The notes below the pieces were generated by a model, which was not told the DNA's origin, made no database searches, and was given only the letters and a program-made list of their open reading frames with translations. Source: Corallococcus silvisoli (GTDB lineage Bacteria > Myxococcota > Myxococcia > Myxococcales > Myxococcaceae). From it: a stretch of 64,000 nucleotides of DNA. A program made the translations under genes and the position numbers. The stretch's first letter is position 1, and each line of letters opens with the position of its first letter. Positions 7,447-16,500 of the stretch are shown piece after piece. Where the stretch lies: contig NZ_JAAAPJ010000009.1 in assembly GCF_009909145.1 (NCBI RefSeq), forward strand, positions 124,001 through 188,000, given 5' to 3'.

Positions 7447-9093
7447 GTGAAGGATTTCTCGGAGAAGATCTACCTCGATTTCTTGTCGGAGCTGGACGGG
7501 CTGGAGCGCTTCCGGCAGCGCTTCCAGGAGCGCCATCCGGCGGCGCCGCTGGACCGCGAGGATCCGGACGTGCGGCGCCTCATCGAAGCGATGGCGTTCT
7601 TCTCCGTGCAGACGCGGCACGCCACGCTCCACAACCTGCGCTCCACCTGGCGCCGCCTCTTCGCGGGCTTCTTCGACTTCCTCCTGGAGCCCGTGCCCGC
7701 CGCCGCCATGGCGCAGGCCGTGCCCACGGAGAAGATGGTGGAGCCGGTGCTCCTCACCCGGGGCACGGAGCTGCGGCTGACGCCCGCGGAAGGGGTGGCG
7801 GGGTCCTTCCGGCTCCAGCGCGACCTGCGCGTGCTGCCCATCTTCCTCAAGGGCACGGACGTGGTGCCGCAGGTGCGCAGCGGCCACCGGCTGATCCTCC
7901 GCTTCGAGTCCCGCTTCGCGCGCAAGGACCCCATCGACCTGCTCAGCCTGCACGTGCGGCACCTGGACGACTACCGCTCGTCGCTGGCGGTGTTCCACGC
8001 GCTGCGCAAGCACCTGAAGCAGGTGAGCGTGGTGTACGACGAGTCCGCGGACGAGCACTCCGTGGGCAGCCCCTGCGAGGTGTCCTTCAACCGCGATCCC
8101 CCCGCGCCGGACGACAGCGCCGTCTACGCGCACCCGTTCCAGCGGCTGCGCGCCTTCTTCCAGTTCCCGGAGCAGCAGCTCTTCGTGCACGTGAAGGTGC
8201 CGCCGCCGCGCGGCAGCTCGTGGATGAAGTTCTGCCTCTGCCTGGACCTGGACAAGGACTGGACGGTGGGGCGGTCGCTGCACCCGGACTTCTTCCAGCT
8301 CTTCACCGTCCCGGTGGTGAACCTCAAGGCGGAGCCCGCCCAGGTGGTCGTGGCGGACGGCACACGCGCGGAGCACCCCATTCTCAGCATGAGCGCGGGG
8401 CGCGAGTTCAGCCTGCACTCCGTGACGGGCGTCTTCGAGATGACCAAGGCGGGCCTGTCTCCGCTCCGGCCGGCCTTCCTGCCCGGCAAGGGGCCCAGCT
8501 ACGAGGTGGACGAGACCTTCGACGAGAAGCTCACCTCCCGGCAGAGCCTCATCGTGCGCATGCCGGAGGCGTTCACCGCGCCGCGCAAGATCGTGCTGGA
8601 GGCGCTGTGGCACCAGCCGCAGTTCTCCGCGCAGGCGGCGGGCAGGGTGGAGGTGTCCGTCCCAGGCAGGCACATCGAGGGCTTGAAGTGGCAGACGGTG
8701 GGCGGCCTCCAGCCCCACCGCGACAGCGTGCTACGGGATGATGTCGAGGCGTTGACGCAGTTCCTCGCGTGGAAGGCGAAGGCCACCCTGGGCAGGGACG
8801 AGGTGGTCGCCTTGCTCGGTCATCTGGGGACCCCCGCGGAGAGCCCCTTCCGCCGCGTCCTCCCCTGGCTCAAGGAGCTGAAGTTCAGCGTGGTGCCCGA
8901 CAGCGCGCTGAAGGGTTCGGGGATCCGCCACGCGTACGAAGCCGTGATGGAGCCCTTCGACCTGAGCTTCGAGCCCGTCGTCGTCTGCTTTCTTGAGCAG
9001 CTGCGAGACCTGCTGGATGCTTGGAACAATGAGGCATCAGTGGAATTGCGAGCCTCGGTGGCGGGATTGGGGCCGCTACAGCTTCCGACGTAA
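7447..9093 (+). CDS. tssF: T6SS baseplate protein TssF (ImpG/VasA)
   Basis: TssF forms the baseplate wedge with TssG and TssE. The 548-residue product begins MKDFSEKIYLDFLSELDGL and has DPDVRRLIEAMAFFSVQTRH, matching the family's DPdveRLieaFAfL pattern. FTVPVVNLKAEPAQVV corresponds to the conserved T.vvNLf segment, and EFSLHSVTGVFE follows. It is slightly shorter than the usual 580-620 residues. The GTG at 7447 is used because no ATG lies nearby in frame. It lies 37 bases after the needle gene and 12 bases before tssL. Confidence 0.93.
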   Translation: MKDFSEKIYLDFLSELDGLERFRQRFQERHPAAPLDREDPDVRRLIEAMAFFSVQTRHATLHNLRSTWRRLFAGFFDFLLEPVPAAAMAQAVPTEKMVEPVLLTRGTELRLTPAEGVAGSFRLQRDLRVLPIFLKGTDVVPQVRSGHRLILRFESRFARKDPIDLLSLHVRHLDDYRSSLAVFHALRKHLKQVSVVYDESADEHSVGSPCEVSFNRDPPAPDDSAVYAHPFQRLRAFFQFPEQQLFVHVKVPPPRGSSWMKFCLCLDLDKDWTVGRSLHPDFFQLFTVPVVNLKAEPAQVVVADGTRAEHPILSMSAGREFSLHSVTGVFEMTKAGLSPLRPAFLPGKGPSYEVDETFDEKLTSRQSLIVRMPEAFTAPRKIVLEALWHQPQFSAQAAGRVEVSVPGRHIEGLKWQTVGGLQPHRDSVLRDDVEALTQFLAWKAKATLGRDEVVALLGHLGTPAESPFRRVLPWLKELKFSVVPDSALKGSGIRHAYEAVMEPFDLSFEPVVVCFLEQLRDLLDAWNNEASVELRASVAGLGPLQLPT

Positions 9094-9105
9094 CCACCCA
9101 CGCGC

Positions 9106-9747
9106 ATGAAACTGGAGCATTGGAACTCACTTCTGGCCGCGCAGCGACGCGTGCGCCAGCTCCTCGACCGGGCTCTGCCCGCCGAGCCCGCCCCGGGTGC
9201 GCGCCGGCCGCAGAGCCGCGTGGGACAGGAGGCGCTGGGCCACCTGGAGCAGGCGCTGCTGGTGGAGCTGGAGCTGTTGCGCGCCACGTTCGGCGCGGAC
9301 CTGCGGCCGGACGAAGTGGAGGACCTGATCCGCCCGTTCGTCTTCTTCCTGGATGAGTGGGTGCTCCGGCGGCTGTCGGACGCGGAGCAACAGCTCTGGC
9401 CGCTCCTGCAGCAGAACCTGTTCCAGGTCGACTCCGGCGGAGACCTCTTCTACGACTTCATGGAAGAGAAGTTGCGCCGCAATGACACGCCACCCATCGT
9501 CTTCGAGATGATCCGCTTCTGCCTGGCCGCGGGCTTCACCGGCCGCCTCGTGGGTCAGCCGGAGCGCATCCGCGAGGTCAAGGACCGCATCTCCGACCGC
9601 ATCCCGCAGCCCGCCACCGTGCCGCAGCCCGCGCCCGCGGTGCCGCAGGGCGCGCCCACCGTCTACGACTTCCCGGTGCACTACTACGCCGTGACGGCCC
9701 TCATCGTCCTGGGCCTGCCTGTCCTGCTCTGGTGGGTCTCCAATTGA
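9106..9747 (+). CDS. tssL: T6SS inner-membrane protein TssL (DotU/IcmH-like)
   Basis: TssL is a C-tail-anchored protein that, with TssM and TssJ, forms the envelope-spanning complex. The 213-residue product has the helical DotU core (residues about 40-160, including FVFFLDEWVLRRL and FEMIRFCLAAGFTGRLVG). A proline-rich linker follows, then one C-terminal membrane segment (YYAVTALIVLGLPVLLWWVS). No peptidoglycan-binding OmpA domain is attached. The next gene overlaps its stop codon. Confidence 0.93.
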   Translation: MKLEHWNSLLAAQRRVRQLLDRALPAEPAPGARRPQSRVGQEALGHLEQALLVELELLRATFGADLRPDEVEDLIRPFVFFLDEWVLRRLSDAEQQLWPLLQQNLFQVDSGGDLFYDFMEEKLRRNDTPPIVFEMIRFCLAAGFTGRLVGQPERIREVKDRISDRIPQPATVPQPAPAVPQGAPTVYDFPVHYYAVTALIVLGLPVLLWWVSN

Positions 9748-10052
9748 GGCCCTTCCCGACACGCGACGGCCGCCCACCCGCGGCGCCCCCGCCCAGGCCG
9801 CTGGCGCTTCTGGACGTGCTGGAGCGGCAGGTGGGCGCGGAGCTGGGAGCGCTGAGCGAGGGCGTGAAGCCGCTGCTGGATTCGGTGCGTGAGGGGCTGA
9901 CGGTGCTGGATCCGCCCGGGGACGGGATGCTGCCGTCGCCCCAGGAGCAGGAGAAGCTGCGCGCGAAGCTGACGTCCGCGCTGGAAGAGGCCGAGGACGT
10001 GCTGGAGGCGCTTCAACTCGCCGCGCGCCAGGGCGGACGGGGAAGCGACTGA
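9744..10052 (+). CDS. Small hypothetical protein between tssL and tssM
   Basis: I do not recognise this product of about 102 residues. It has a proline-rich N-terminus followed by two predicted amphipathic helices (LALLDVLERQVGAELGAL and EKLRAKLTSALEEAEDVLEAL) and no membrane segment. Start choice is uncertain: TTG at 9744 overlaps the tssL stop (TTGA), and GTG at 9732 would add four residues. Its stop lies two bases before the tssM GTG. Tight coupling between two membrane-complex genes suggests an accessory or chaperone role in that complex; this is inference. Confidence 0.6.
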   Translation: MRPFPTRDGRPPAAPPPRPLALLDVLERQVGAELGALSEGVKPLLDSVREGLTVLDPPGDGMLPSPQEQEKLRAKLTSALEEAEDVLEALQLAARQGGRGSD

Positions 10053-10054
10053 CC

Positions 10055-13000
10055 GTGGGCGCGCTCCAGTCCATCCTCGCATCCCTGAAGGCCCACTGGG
10101 TGCTCGTCCTGGGCGTCGTGGTGGCGCTCACCGCCATCGGCGTGGGCGCGACGGTCTGGTGGCGCAAGCGGCGCGACCCGGCGGCGCGCGCGGGCAGCCA
10201 GAAGCCGCTCACGTCCGGGCAGCTGCTCGCCATCCGCAAGACGTTCCTGAGCCGGCTCCCGTGGCGCTACCGCGCGTCCGTGCGGGACTTCCCCACGCTG
10301 GTGGTGCTGGGGCCCGCGGGCAGCGGCAAGTCGAAGCTCATCGAGACGGAGGTGGACTGGAAGCGGCAGGAGCGCCAGTTCCTGCCCAGCTACACCGACG
10401 ACCCGTTGCTCGAGATGTTCCTGGGCCCCGAGGTCGTCGTGCAGGAGGTGTCCGCGCCCGTCCTGGAGGACGACTCGCGCCACGCCCGCATCGCGCTGCG
10501 CAAGCTGTGGAAGGCCACCTTCGGCCGCCGGCACGTGGGCCGCGTCGTCATCGTCCTGAAGGCGAAGTGGCTGCTGGAGACGAGCCCGGATGAGGTGAAG
10601 CGCGTCACCCAGCTGCTGCGCGGCAAGGTGAACCTGCTGGCGGAGGTGTGCCAGGCGTCGGTGGAGACGCGCCTGGCCCTCACGCACATGGATGAGCTGG
10701 AGGGCTACGCGGACTTCGCGCAGCTGCTGCGCAAGCACGGCGTGCCCCTGGAGCTGGCCGTGCCCCCGCCCGGCAGGGAAGGGGAGCTGGCGCACGCGCT
10801 CCAGCCCATGGAGAAGTACCTGGCGCTGGGCCTGACGTCGCTGGCGCCGGACGCCTTCGAGCGGCTGGCGGCGTTCTACGCGCGCGGCGGCGAGGCGTTC
10901 GCGGTGCTGGGCCGCTTCGTGTCCACGCTGGTGGAGAGCGGGTCGCTGGCGTTCCCGCTGAAGCTCGAGCGCGTGTATCTGTCGTCGCCCGCGCAGGACG
11001 CTCGCGCGGCGGGCGCCCTGGCGGTGCACGCGGACCAGCCGGTGGACAAGCTCATCGCGCGCTACCGCTGGACGCACCTGCGCCGGTGCGCGGCCATCGT
11101 CGCGGTGGGGTGCCTTCCGGTCATCCTGGCCTACGCCCACTTCTACCGGCTGCTGATGCGCGCGCAGGACAAGCTGGACGCGTTCCAGGTCACGGTGCAG
11201 CGGCTGGAGGAACGCAACCAGAGCGTGTCCGGCTCCGTGGTGGAGGCGCAGACCACCGAGGCGGTGAGGGCCATGGAGGACCTCTGGGGCGCCACGCGCT
11301 ACTGGCCTCCCCTGGAGCACAGCTTCACGGACGAGTGGGAGGAGCTGCGCGCGCGGCTCGCTCGCAGCATCCGGATGTCCTACCTGAAGCCGATGCTGGA
11401 GAAGTGTCAGGACCAGTGTCGGCGGTGCCCGGGCCGGATCCCCGGCTGTCAGCCGGCGCCCAGCTTCAGCAACCGCGCCACGCGCGCCATGCCCCTGGCC
11501 GCCACGCCGGAGCACGAGAGCTGCCACCAGGAGTCGCTCTGCCGGCCCGAGCAGGCGCTCTACACGCTGGGCGTGCTCTACGCCTCGCGCAACGAGAACC
11601 TGGGCCAGTTCGTGCTGCGCAGCGTGCACGGGACGCACAAGAAGCAGCTGAAGTGGACGTCGGAGGCCTTCGGCATGAGCCTGGGAGGCGAGGCTTCCGA
11701 GCCCAACTGGCTGGACGCCATGGGGCTCGCGGAGCCGATGATCGCCAACTACGTCATCGCCAGTGACAAGCCCTTCGACGAGAACGTCCCCTGGACGCGC
11801 TGGCCCTTCGTGTGGCTGACGCTGGACGGCCTGCTGGGCCCGTGGCGCGAGCACTTCATGCAGCTGCAGGACGTGCTGGCCGCCAAGGAGCTGGACCTGG
11901 TCCGGTGGCAGGCCCTGCGCGCCGACCGCGAGCACCTGCGGGACTCGCTGGAGCAGAGCGCGCCCTTCAGCTCCGCGCGGCAGGTGATGGACCTCATCAA
12001 CGCCTCGGACGCGGAGCCGGACGCCAGCCAGCTCAAGGGCGTGGGCAGCCTGCTGGAGTCGCTGGACTGGATGCGCCAGAACCGCCAGGCGCTGGAGTCC
12101 ATCCTGCGCATGGAGGACGAGGCGGACACCGCCCTGCGCGCCGCCTCCCGGATGACGCCCGCGGAGCTGCTGACCCGCGCGGACGGCCTCTTCGCCCCCA
12201 GTGACGGCGACGCCCGCTACTCGGTGGAGGTGCTCAAGCGCGACTTCGAGTTCCGCCCGGTGGACGTCTCCCGGCAGCTGCTGGACAAGGTGCTGCGCGC
12301 GCTGAAGGAGACGGGCCGCTCGCCGTTCGACGGCAACGTCTTCAACCCGCGCACCGGGGAGACGACCTCCGAGGTCGCCAACGAAGGGGCAGGGGACGAC
12401 GACACCGAGTTCACCAGCGGGCAGGCCCCGGTGGTGGGCCGCGTGCTGGGCAAGGCCGCCTTCGACGCGCAGCTGAGCCCGCTGGTGGATGAGTTCACCG
12501 AGCGGCTCGCCAAGTCGCGGCTGTCGCGCGAGGAGGCCGTGGAGCGGGCGACCTTCGTGCAGGGCAAGGTGCAGGCGTTCGCGAAGCGCTACGGACAGGA
12601 CCTCTACGCCAGCTACCGCGGCTACCGCTTCCGCACCACGCCCCGGGGCTCCCTGGCCAGCGACCTGTCCGCGCTGCTCCAGCCGTCCTCCGCGCTGGAG
12701 GCCATGCTGCGCGACGTGGCGGTCCGCGCCGGCGTGGGCCCGCTGGAGAGCGAGTACTACGCCCCGATGCGCGACGCGGTGGCGCCCTTCAAGCCGGTGG
12801 TGCAGCTGATGACGCCGGACAAGAGCGGCGCGCTCGTGGAGCTGTCGGCCTACACCACGCTGGTGTCGCAGCTGCAGCAGGAGCTGTCCGGCGTGAAGCC
12901 CGCGCCGGTGAAGCCCGCCGCCCCCAAGGAGGGCGCGGCGCCCGCGGGCGCGACGGCGTCCTCGGGGGGTTCGCAGCTCGCGGAGATGCTGTCGCCGGTG

Positions 13001-13870
13001 GGCCGGGTGGCGCTGAGCATGCTGCTGGAGGAGGAGGACTCGTACCTGCGCCGGGTGGACGCGTGGCTGGATCAGCACGGCCTGGTGGGTGAGTTCCGGC
13101 TGCCGTTCCGTCAGCCCTTCATCGTCGTGCGCAACCGGGGCCGGACGGAGCTGGAGCGCGTCCTCGCGGAGCAGTGGGCGTACCAGTCCCGCCGCACGCT
13201 GGAGCCGCTGCTCAAGCGCTACCCGTTCAACCCCAGCGCGTCGCAGGAAGTGGATCCGGTGGAGCTGGAGGTCCTGCGGCGCAAGGACGGGGCCTTCTGG
13301 CAGTTCGTCACGCAGGTGCTGTCGCCAGTGGTGGAGGAGCGCGGGACGGACTGGTCCCTGCGCTGGCCCTTGAAGTCGCGGCTGCTCCTGCCGCCGCGCA
13401 TGCTGACGGCGCTGGGACAGACCGGCCGCCTGTCGCGCTTACTGTGGGACGACGAGGGCAAGCCCCGGCCCATCGCGATGCAGGTGCGGCCCCTGCCGCT
13501 GCCCTCGGCGCCCACGCCGGACAGCTTCGTCACGCTGTCGTACCTGAAGTGCGGCGGGGCGGCGTCGTTCGGGTTCAACCAGCGGCCGGCGTGGGGGGAC
13601 TTCCCGCTGAGCTGGTGGAGCCCGCAGCCGTCGTCCATCGGCGTGGAGCTGCGCTCGCCCTCGCGCGACGGCAAGCGCTACCGCTCCATGGAGATGTCCG
13701 AGTCCTCGTGGAACTGCTTCCGGCTGCTGGAGTCCGCCACGATGACGGACCAGTCGAACGTGGTGTGGGTGCTGCCGGGCCGGGGCCTGGCGGCGAACGA
13801 GAAGGTGCTGGAGATCAGCTTCGGGCTGCGCGGTGAGCCGTGGGCGCCATTCCGTGGGGTGGTGCCATGA
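10055..13870 (+). CDS. tssM: T6SS inner-membrane protein TssM (IcmF)
   Basis: TssM is the core of the membrane complex, linking TssL to the outer-membrane lipoprotein TssJ. The 1271-residue product has an N-terminal membrane segment (about 10-33), a P-loop GPAGSGKSKL near residue 88 in the cytoplasmic NTPase-like domain, and another membrane segment near 346-365 (AAIVAVGCLPVILAYAHFY). A long periplasmic part follows. It contains a cluster of six cysteines around residues 449-495, which I do not associate with standard TssM. Length agrees with the family (about 1100-1300). Its stop overlaps the ATG of tssJ. Confidence 0.94.
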   Translation: MGALQSILASLKAHWVLVLGVVVALTAIGVGATVWWRKRRDPAARAGSQKPLTSGQLLAIRKTFLSRLPWRYRASVRDFPTLVVLGPAGSGKSKLIETEVDWKRQERQFLPSYTDDPLLEMFLGPEVVVQEVSAPVLEDDSRHARIALRKLWKATFGRRHVGRVVIVLKAKWLLETSPDEVKRVTQLLRGKVNLLAEVCQASVETRLALTHMDELEGYADFAQLLRKHGVPLELAVPPPGREGELAHALQPMEKYLALGLTSLAPDAFERLAAFYARGGEAFAVLGRFVSTLVESGSLAFPLKLERVYLSSPAQDARAAGALAVHADQPVDKLIARYRWTHLRRCAAIVAVGCLPVILAYAHFYRLLMRAQDKLDAFQVTVQRLEERNQSVSGSVVEAQTTEAVRAMEDLWGATRYWPPLEHSFTDEWEELRARLARSIRMSYLKPMLEKCQDQCRRCPGRIPGCQPAPSFSNRATRAMPLAATPEHESCHQESLCRPEQALYTLGVLYASRNENLGQFVLRSVHGTHKKQLKWTSEAFGMSLGGEASEPNWLDAMGLAEPMIANYVIASDKPFDENVPWTRWPFVWLTLDGLLGPWREHFMQLQDVLAAKELDLVRWQALRADREHLRDSLEQSAPFSSARQVMDLINASDAEPDASQLKGVGSLLESLDWMRQNRQALESILRMEDEADTALRAASRMTPAELLTRADGLFAPSDGDARYSVEVLKRDFEFRPVDVSRQLLDKVLRALKETGRSPFDGNVFNPRTGETTSEVANEGAGDDDTEFTSGQAPVVGRVLGKAAFDAQLSPLVDEFTERLAKSRLSREEAVERATFVQGKVQAFAKRYGQDLYASYRGYRFRTTPRGSLASDLSALLQPSSALEAMLRDVAVRAGVGPLESEYYAPMRDAVAPFKPVVQLMTPDKSGALVELSAYTTLVSQLQQELSGVKPAPVKPAAPKEGAAPAGATASSGGSQLAEMLSPVGRVALSMLLEEEDSYLRRVDAWLDQHGLVGEFRLPFRQPFIVVRNRGRTELERVLAEQWAYQSRRTLEPLLKRYPFNPSASQEVDPVELEVLRRKDGAFWQFVTQVLSPVVEERGTDWSLRWPLKSRLLLPPRMLTALGQTGRLSRLLWDDEGKPRPIAMQVRPLPLPSAPTPDSFVTLSYLKCGGAASFGFNQRPAWGDFPLSWWSPQPSSIGVELRSPSRDGKRYRSMEMSESSWNCFRLLESATMTDQSNVVWVLPGRGLAANEKVLEISFGLRGEPWAPFRGVVP

Positions 13871-14367
13871 AGGGCGGGGTCGTGAGGCTGGCGGCGGGAC
13901 TCGTGACGGCGGTGGTGGTGGGCAGCTGCGCGGCGCCCAGCCTGACGGTGAACGTCAAGGCGCCCGCGGGCACCAACCAGGGCCGGCCGCTGTACATGCT
14001 GGTCCGCACGGTGTCGAAGACGACGATGACGGAGGGCTACGCGGACGTCGCGGCCAAGGTCATCAGCCCGGACGACTCCGTGTTGCAGACGGTGGTCATC
14101 TACCCCAGCCGCACGAAGCAGGTGAAGATCCCCCTGCCACCGGAGCAGGCCGTGGCGGTGAGCTTCCTGTTCACCACGCCCAACGGCGCGTGGCAGGCGC
14201 TGCTGGACGTGCCCGTGCCCCGGTCGGTGGACATCGAGCTGCAGGAGAGCCGCATCCGCACGGACCTGCCGCAGCACATGTCCGCCCAGGAAGCCGCGCC
14301 GGCCGTGCCCGAAGCCCCCAAGGCGCCGAAGGCCCCGGAGCCTCCGACCTTCGCCAGCCCCAAGTAG
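13867..14367 (+). CDS. tssJ: T6SS outer-membrane lipoprotein TssJ
   Basis: TssJ anchors the TssM periplasmic tail to the outer membrane. The 166-residue product has a short signal sequence ending in a lipobox (VVGSC, cysteine near residue 21). Then come LTVNVKAPAGTNQGRPLYMLV, which fits the family's start of a transthyretin-like beta-sandwich, and a C-terminal proline/lysine-rich tail. ATG at 13867 overlaps the tssM stop (ATGA), which sets the start. It is the last + strand gene of the T6SS operon and converges, nine bases away, on the coiled-coil gene. Confidence 0.85.
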   Translation: MKGGVVRLAAGLVTAVVVGSCAAPSLTVNVKAPAGTNQGRPLYMLVRTVSKTTMTEGYADVAAKVISPDDSVLQTVVIYPSRTKQVKIPLPPEQAVAVSFLFTTPNGAWQALLDVPVPRSVDIELQESRIRTDLPQHMSAQEAAPAVPEAPKAPKAPEPPTFASPK

Positions 14368-14376
14368 GCCGCCGCC

Positions 14377-16500
14377 TCAGGTGGCGAGCGCGTCCAGCCG
14401 AGGCCCCAGCGCCTGGAGCGCGGACGTCACCCGCCCGTTCGCGGCGCCCACGGGCTTCGCGAAGGCCCCCGCCTGGAGCTGGGCGCCAATCGCGTCGAGC
14501 GGGGACAGGAGCTGCGGCTTCGACGTGGTGGCGTTGGTCGTGACGGCGTCCACCTGCGCCTGCGCCCCCGTCTTCAGTCCCTCCGCGCGCTGCTTGAGGG
14601 CGGCCAGGGCCTTGTCCACCTGGGACATGAGCGACGTCTCCGCGCTGGCGCGGGCCGTCTCCAGCGACTTCAGCGCGGCCGTCGTGGAGGTGTTCGTGGA
14701 GTTCAGGTGCGCATCCAGCTGGCCCTTCGCGGACGTCACCTGGCCTTCGGCCGTGTCGCGCGTCGTCTGCATGGCCTGCACCGCCGCGTCGATGCCGGAG
14801 CCCACCTGGGCCTCCAGGGCCTGGAGGCGCTGAGGCACCTGCGTGTCCAGGGGCGTCACCCGGGCGGCCACCTGCTGCTTCATGGCCTGGATCTGCTGCA
14901 CGCCCTGCGTCTTCACGGTGTCGATCTGCGTCACCGCCGCGGCGAGGATCCGCCCCACCTGCGCGCTGGCCTGTTCGATGCCCTGGAGGATGGACTGGGT
15001 CAGCGTGCCCATCTGTGACACGACCTGCTCCGTGGCCGTGTCGATCTGCGTCTGCGCCTGGGTCTGCACCGTCTCCACCTGGGAGACGATGGTCTTCTGC
15101 ACCGTCTGGAGCTGGGTGCCGACCTGGGAGGAGAGGGTGCCCAGCTGCGTGGTGATCTGCCCCACCACCTGGCTGATGCCCTGCACCGCGGGGTTCACCA
15201 GCGGCTTGGGCAGGTCCGCCGCGGGGATGGCCTCCAGGAGCCCCATGGCGCGCTCCAGCAGCGCCTCCAGGGAGCCGACGAGCTGCTGGAAGAGGGTCTG
15301 GAGCTGCTCCAGCTTCTGGGGCAGGAGCTCGAACAGCGCCATCACCTGCTGCTTGAGGGCGCTGATGCTCGCCACCAACGTGTCCAGCGTGGCGAAGGCC
15401 GCCTCCAGGGTCTGCTTGAGCGGCGCCTTGACGGACTCCACCGCCGTGAGCGCGCCCTGCACCAGCCCGTCGAGGGTGGTGCTCACCTGGGTGATGGCGC
15501 CCTCGATGTTCTTCTGCACCTGCTCGATGAGCTGCTCCACCGCCGTGAGCTGCGCCGTGACGCTGGTCACCTGACCGCCCACCGTCTTGCCCAGCGCGTC
15601 GAGCGTCCCGGCCGCCTGCGTCTTGCCCGCCGTCAGCGACGGGGACACCTGGGTGTCCAGCGGATCCACGATGCCGGCCGCCGCCACGGCCGCCGCCTTC
15701 ACCTGGGACGCCAGCGTCTTGCGCTGCGTCTCCAGCGCGGCCTGCTGTTGCTGGTGGGCGTCCTTCGTCGTCTTGCCCGCCTTGACGATCTCCTCATGCA
15801 GCGCCGTCAGCGCGCGGACCGGATCGTTCACCACGCCGTCCAGCGCGGACGACAGCTGCGTGCTCCGCGCGGTGGCGGAGTCACGAGCGGCGGCCAGACG
15901 CACCAGCACCGCGGACAGGGCCGCCGCGATCGTCGTCCCCACGCCCTGGAGGTCCTCCGTGAGCCCCGAGCGCGTCTGGTCGATGAGCGCGTACCCCTGC
16001 GCGCGGCGCGCGTCCGTGTCCGCCTTGGATCCCTTGCGCTGGGCGAGCTTCGCGTCGAAGGACTGCTTGTCCGCGTCACACCGCTGGGCCACCTGCTGCT
16101 GGATCGCGGTGAGCTGTCCCTGCGACGACTCGGCGGAGGCCTTCGCCTGGGCCTCCAGCCCCTGGCTCTTCGCCGTGGCCTCCTTGCCCAACGACTCCGC
16201 CGACGTGCGCGCCTTCGTGCTCGCGGCGGTCAGCGCCTGCTGGTGGCCCTGCACCTCCGCGGCCAGTGCCTGGAAGCGGGAGGAGGGGTCCGCCACCGTC
16301 ACGTTGACCGCGTTCACCTGGGTGAGCAGCTTGCCCAGCGTCCCGTCGACGGTGGGGCGCAGCGCGGCGACCTGCTCCACCACGCCCTGGACTAGGGCCT
16401 CCACCTCGCCCTTCGCGGTGGTGAGGCGCGGCGTGATTCCCGAGCCGAAGCCCTGCACGGTCGCCTTGTGCTTCGCCACGGTGGCGCGCAGCTCGTTCAT
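14377..16500 (-). CDS. 707-residue coiled-coil protein coupled to VgrG2; candidate spike cargo or adaptor
   Basis: I do not recognise a catalytic domain. The product is alpha-helical heptad-type sequence dominated by A, Q, T, L, V and S, with no tryptophan, one cysteine (C141) and very few aromatics. A motif PLDTQV recurs at residues 280-285 and 550-555, with a variant SPLD near 666, suggesting a repeated hinge in a duplicated rod. There is no signal peptide or clear membrane segment. Its ATG overlaps the end of vgrG2 (start codon at 16498-16500, vgrG2 stop at 16497-16499). Position right after a spike gene is typical for a VgrG cargo, adaptor or effector; a structural rod or tape-measure-like role is also possible. 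Confidence 0.75.
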   Translation of the reverse strand: MNELRATVAKHKATVQGFGSGITPRLTTAKGEVEALVQGVVEQVAALRPTVDGTLGKLLTQVNAVNVTVADPSSRFQALAAEVQGHQQALTAASTKARTSAESLGKEATAKSQGLEAQAKASAESSQGQLTAIQQQVAQRCDADKQSFDAKLAQRKGSKADTDARRAQGYALIDQTRSGLTEDLQGVGTTIAAALSAVLVRLAAARDSATARSTQLSSALDGVVNDPVRALTALHEEIVKAGKTTKDAHQQQQAALETQRKTLASQVKAAAVAAAGIVDPLDTQVSPSLTAGKTQAAGTLDALGKTVGGQVTSVTAQLTAVEQLIEQVQKNIEGAITQVSTTLDGLVQGALTAVESVKAPLKQTLEAAFATLDTLVASISALKQQVMALFELLPQKLEQLQTLFQQLVGSLEALLERAMGLLEAIPAADLPKPLVNPAVQGISQVVGQITTQLGTLSSQVGTQLQTVQKTIVSQVETVQTQAQTQIDTATEQVVSQMGTLTQSILQGIEQASAQVGRILAAAVTQIDTVKTQGVQQIQAMKQQVAARVTPLDTQVPQRLQALEAQVGSGIDAAVQAMQTTRDTAEGQVTSAKGQLDAHLNSTNTSTTAALKSLETARASAETSLMSQVDKALAALKQRAEGLKTGAQAQVDAVTTNATTSKPQLLSPLDAIGAQLQAGAFAKPVGAANGRVTSALQALGPRLDALAT

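Noticed and set aside
10013..13078. 1021-codon - strand frame opposite tssM
   Set aside because: Its low-complexity Arg/His/Leu/Gln content is typical of antisense shadows in high-GC DNA, and TssM is certain.
14377..16500. Methyl-accepting chemotaxis protein based on the helical coiled-coil composition
   Set aside because: No membrane segment and no conserved signalling hairpin motif are present.
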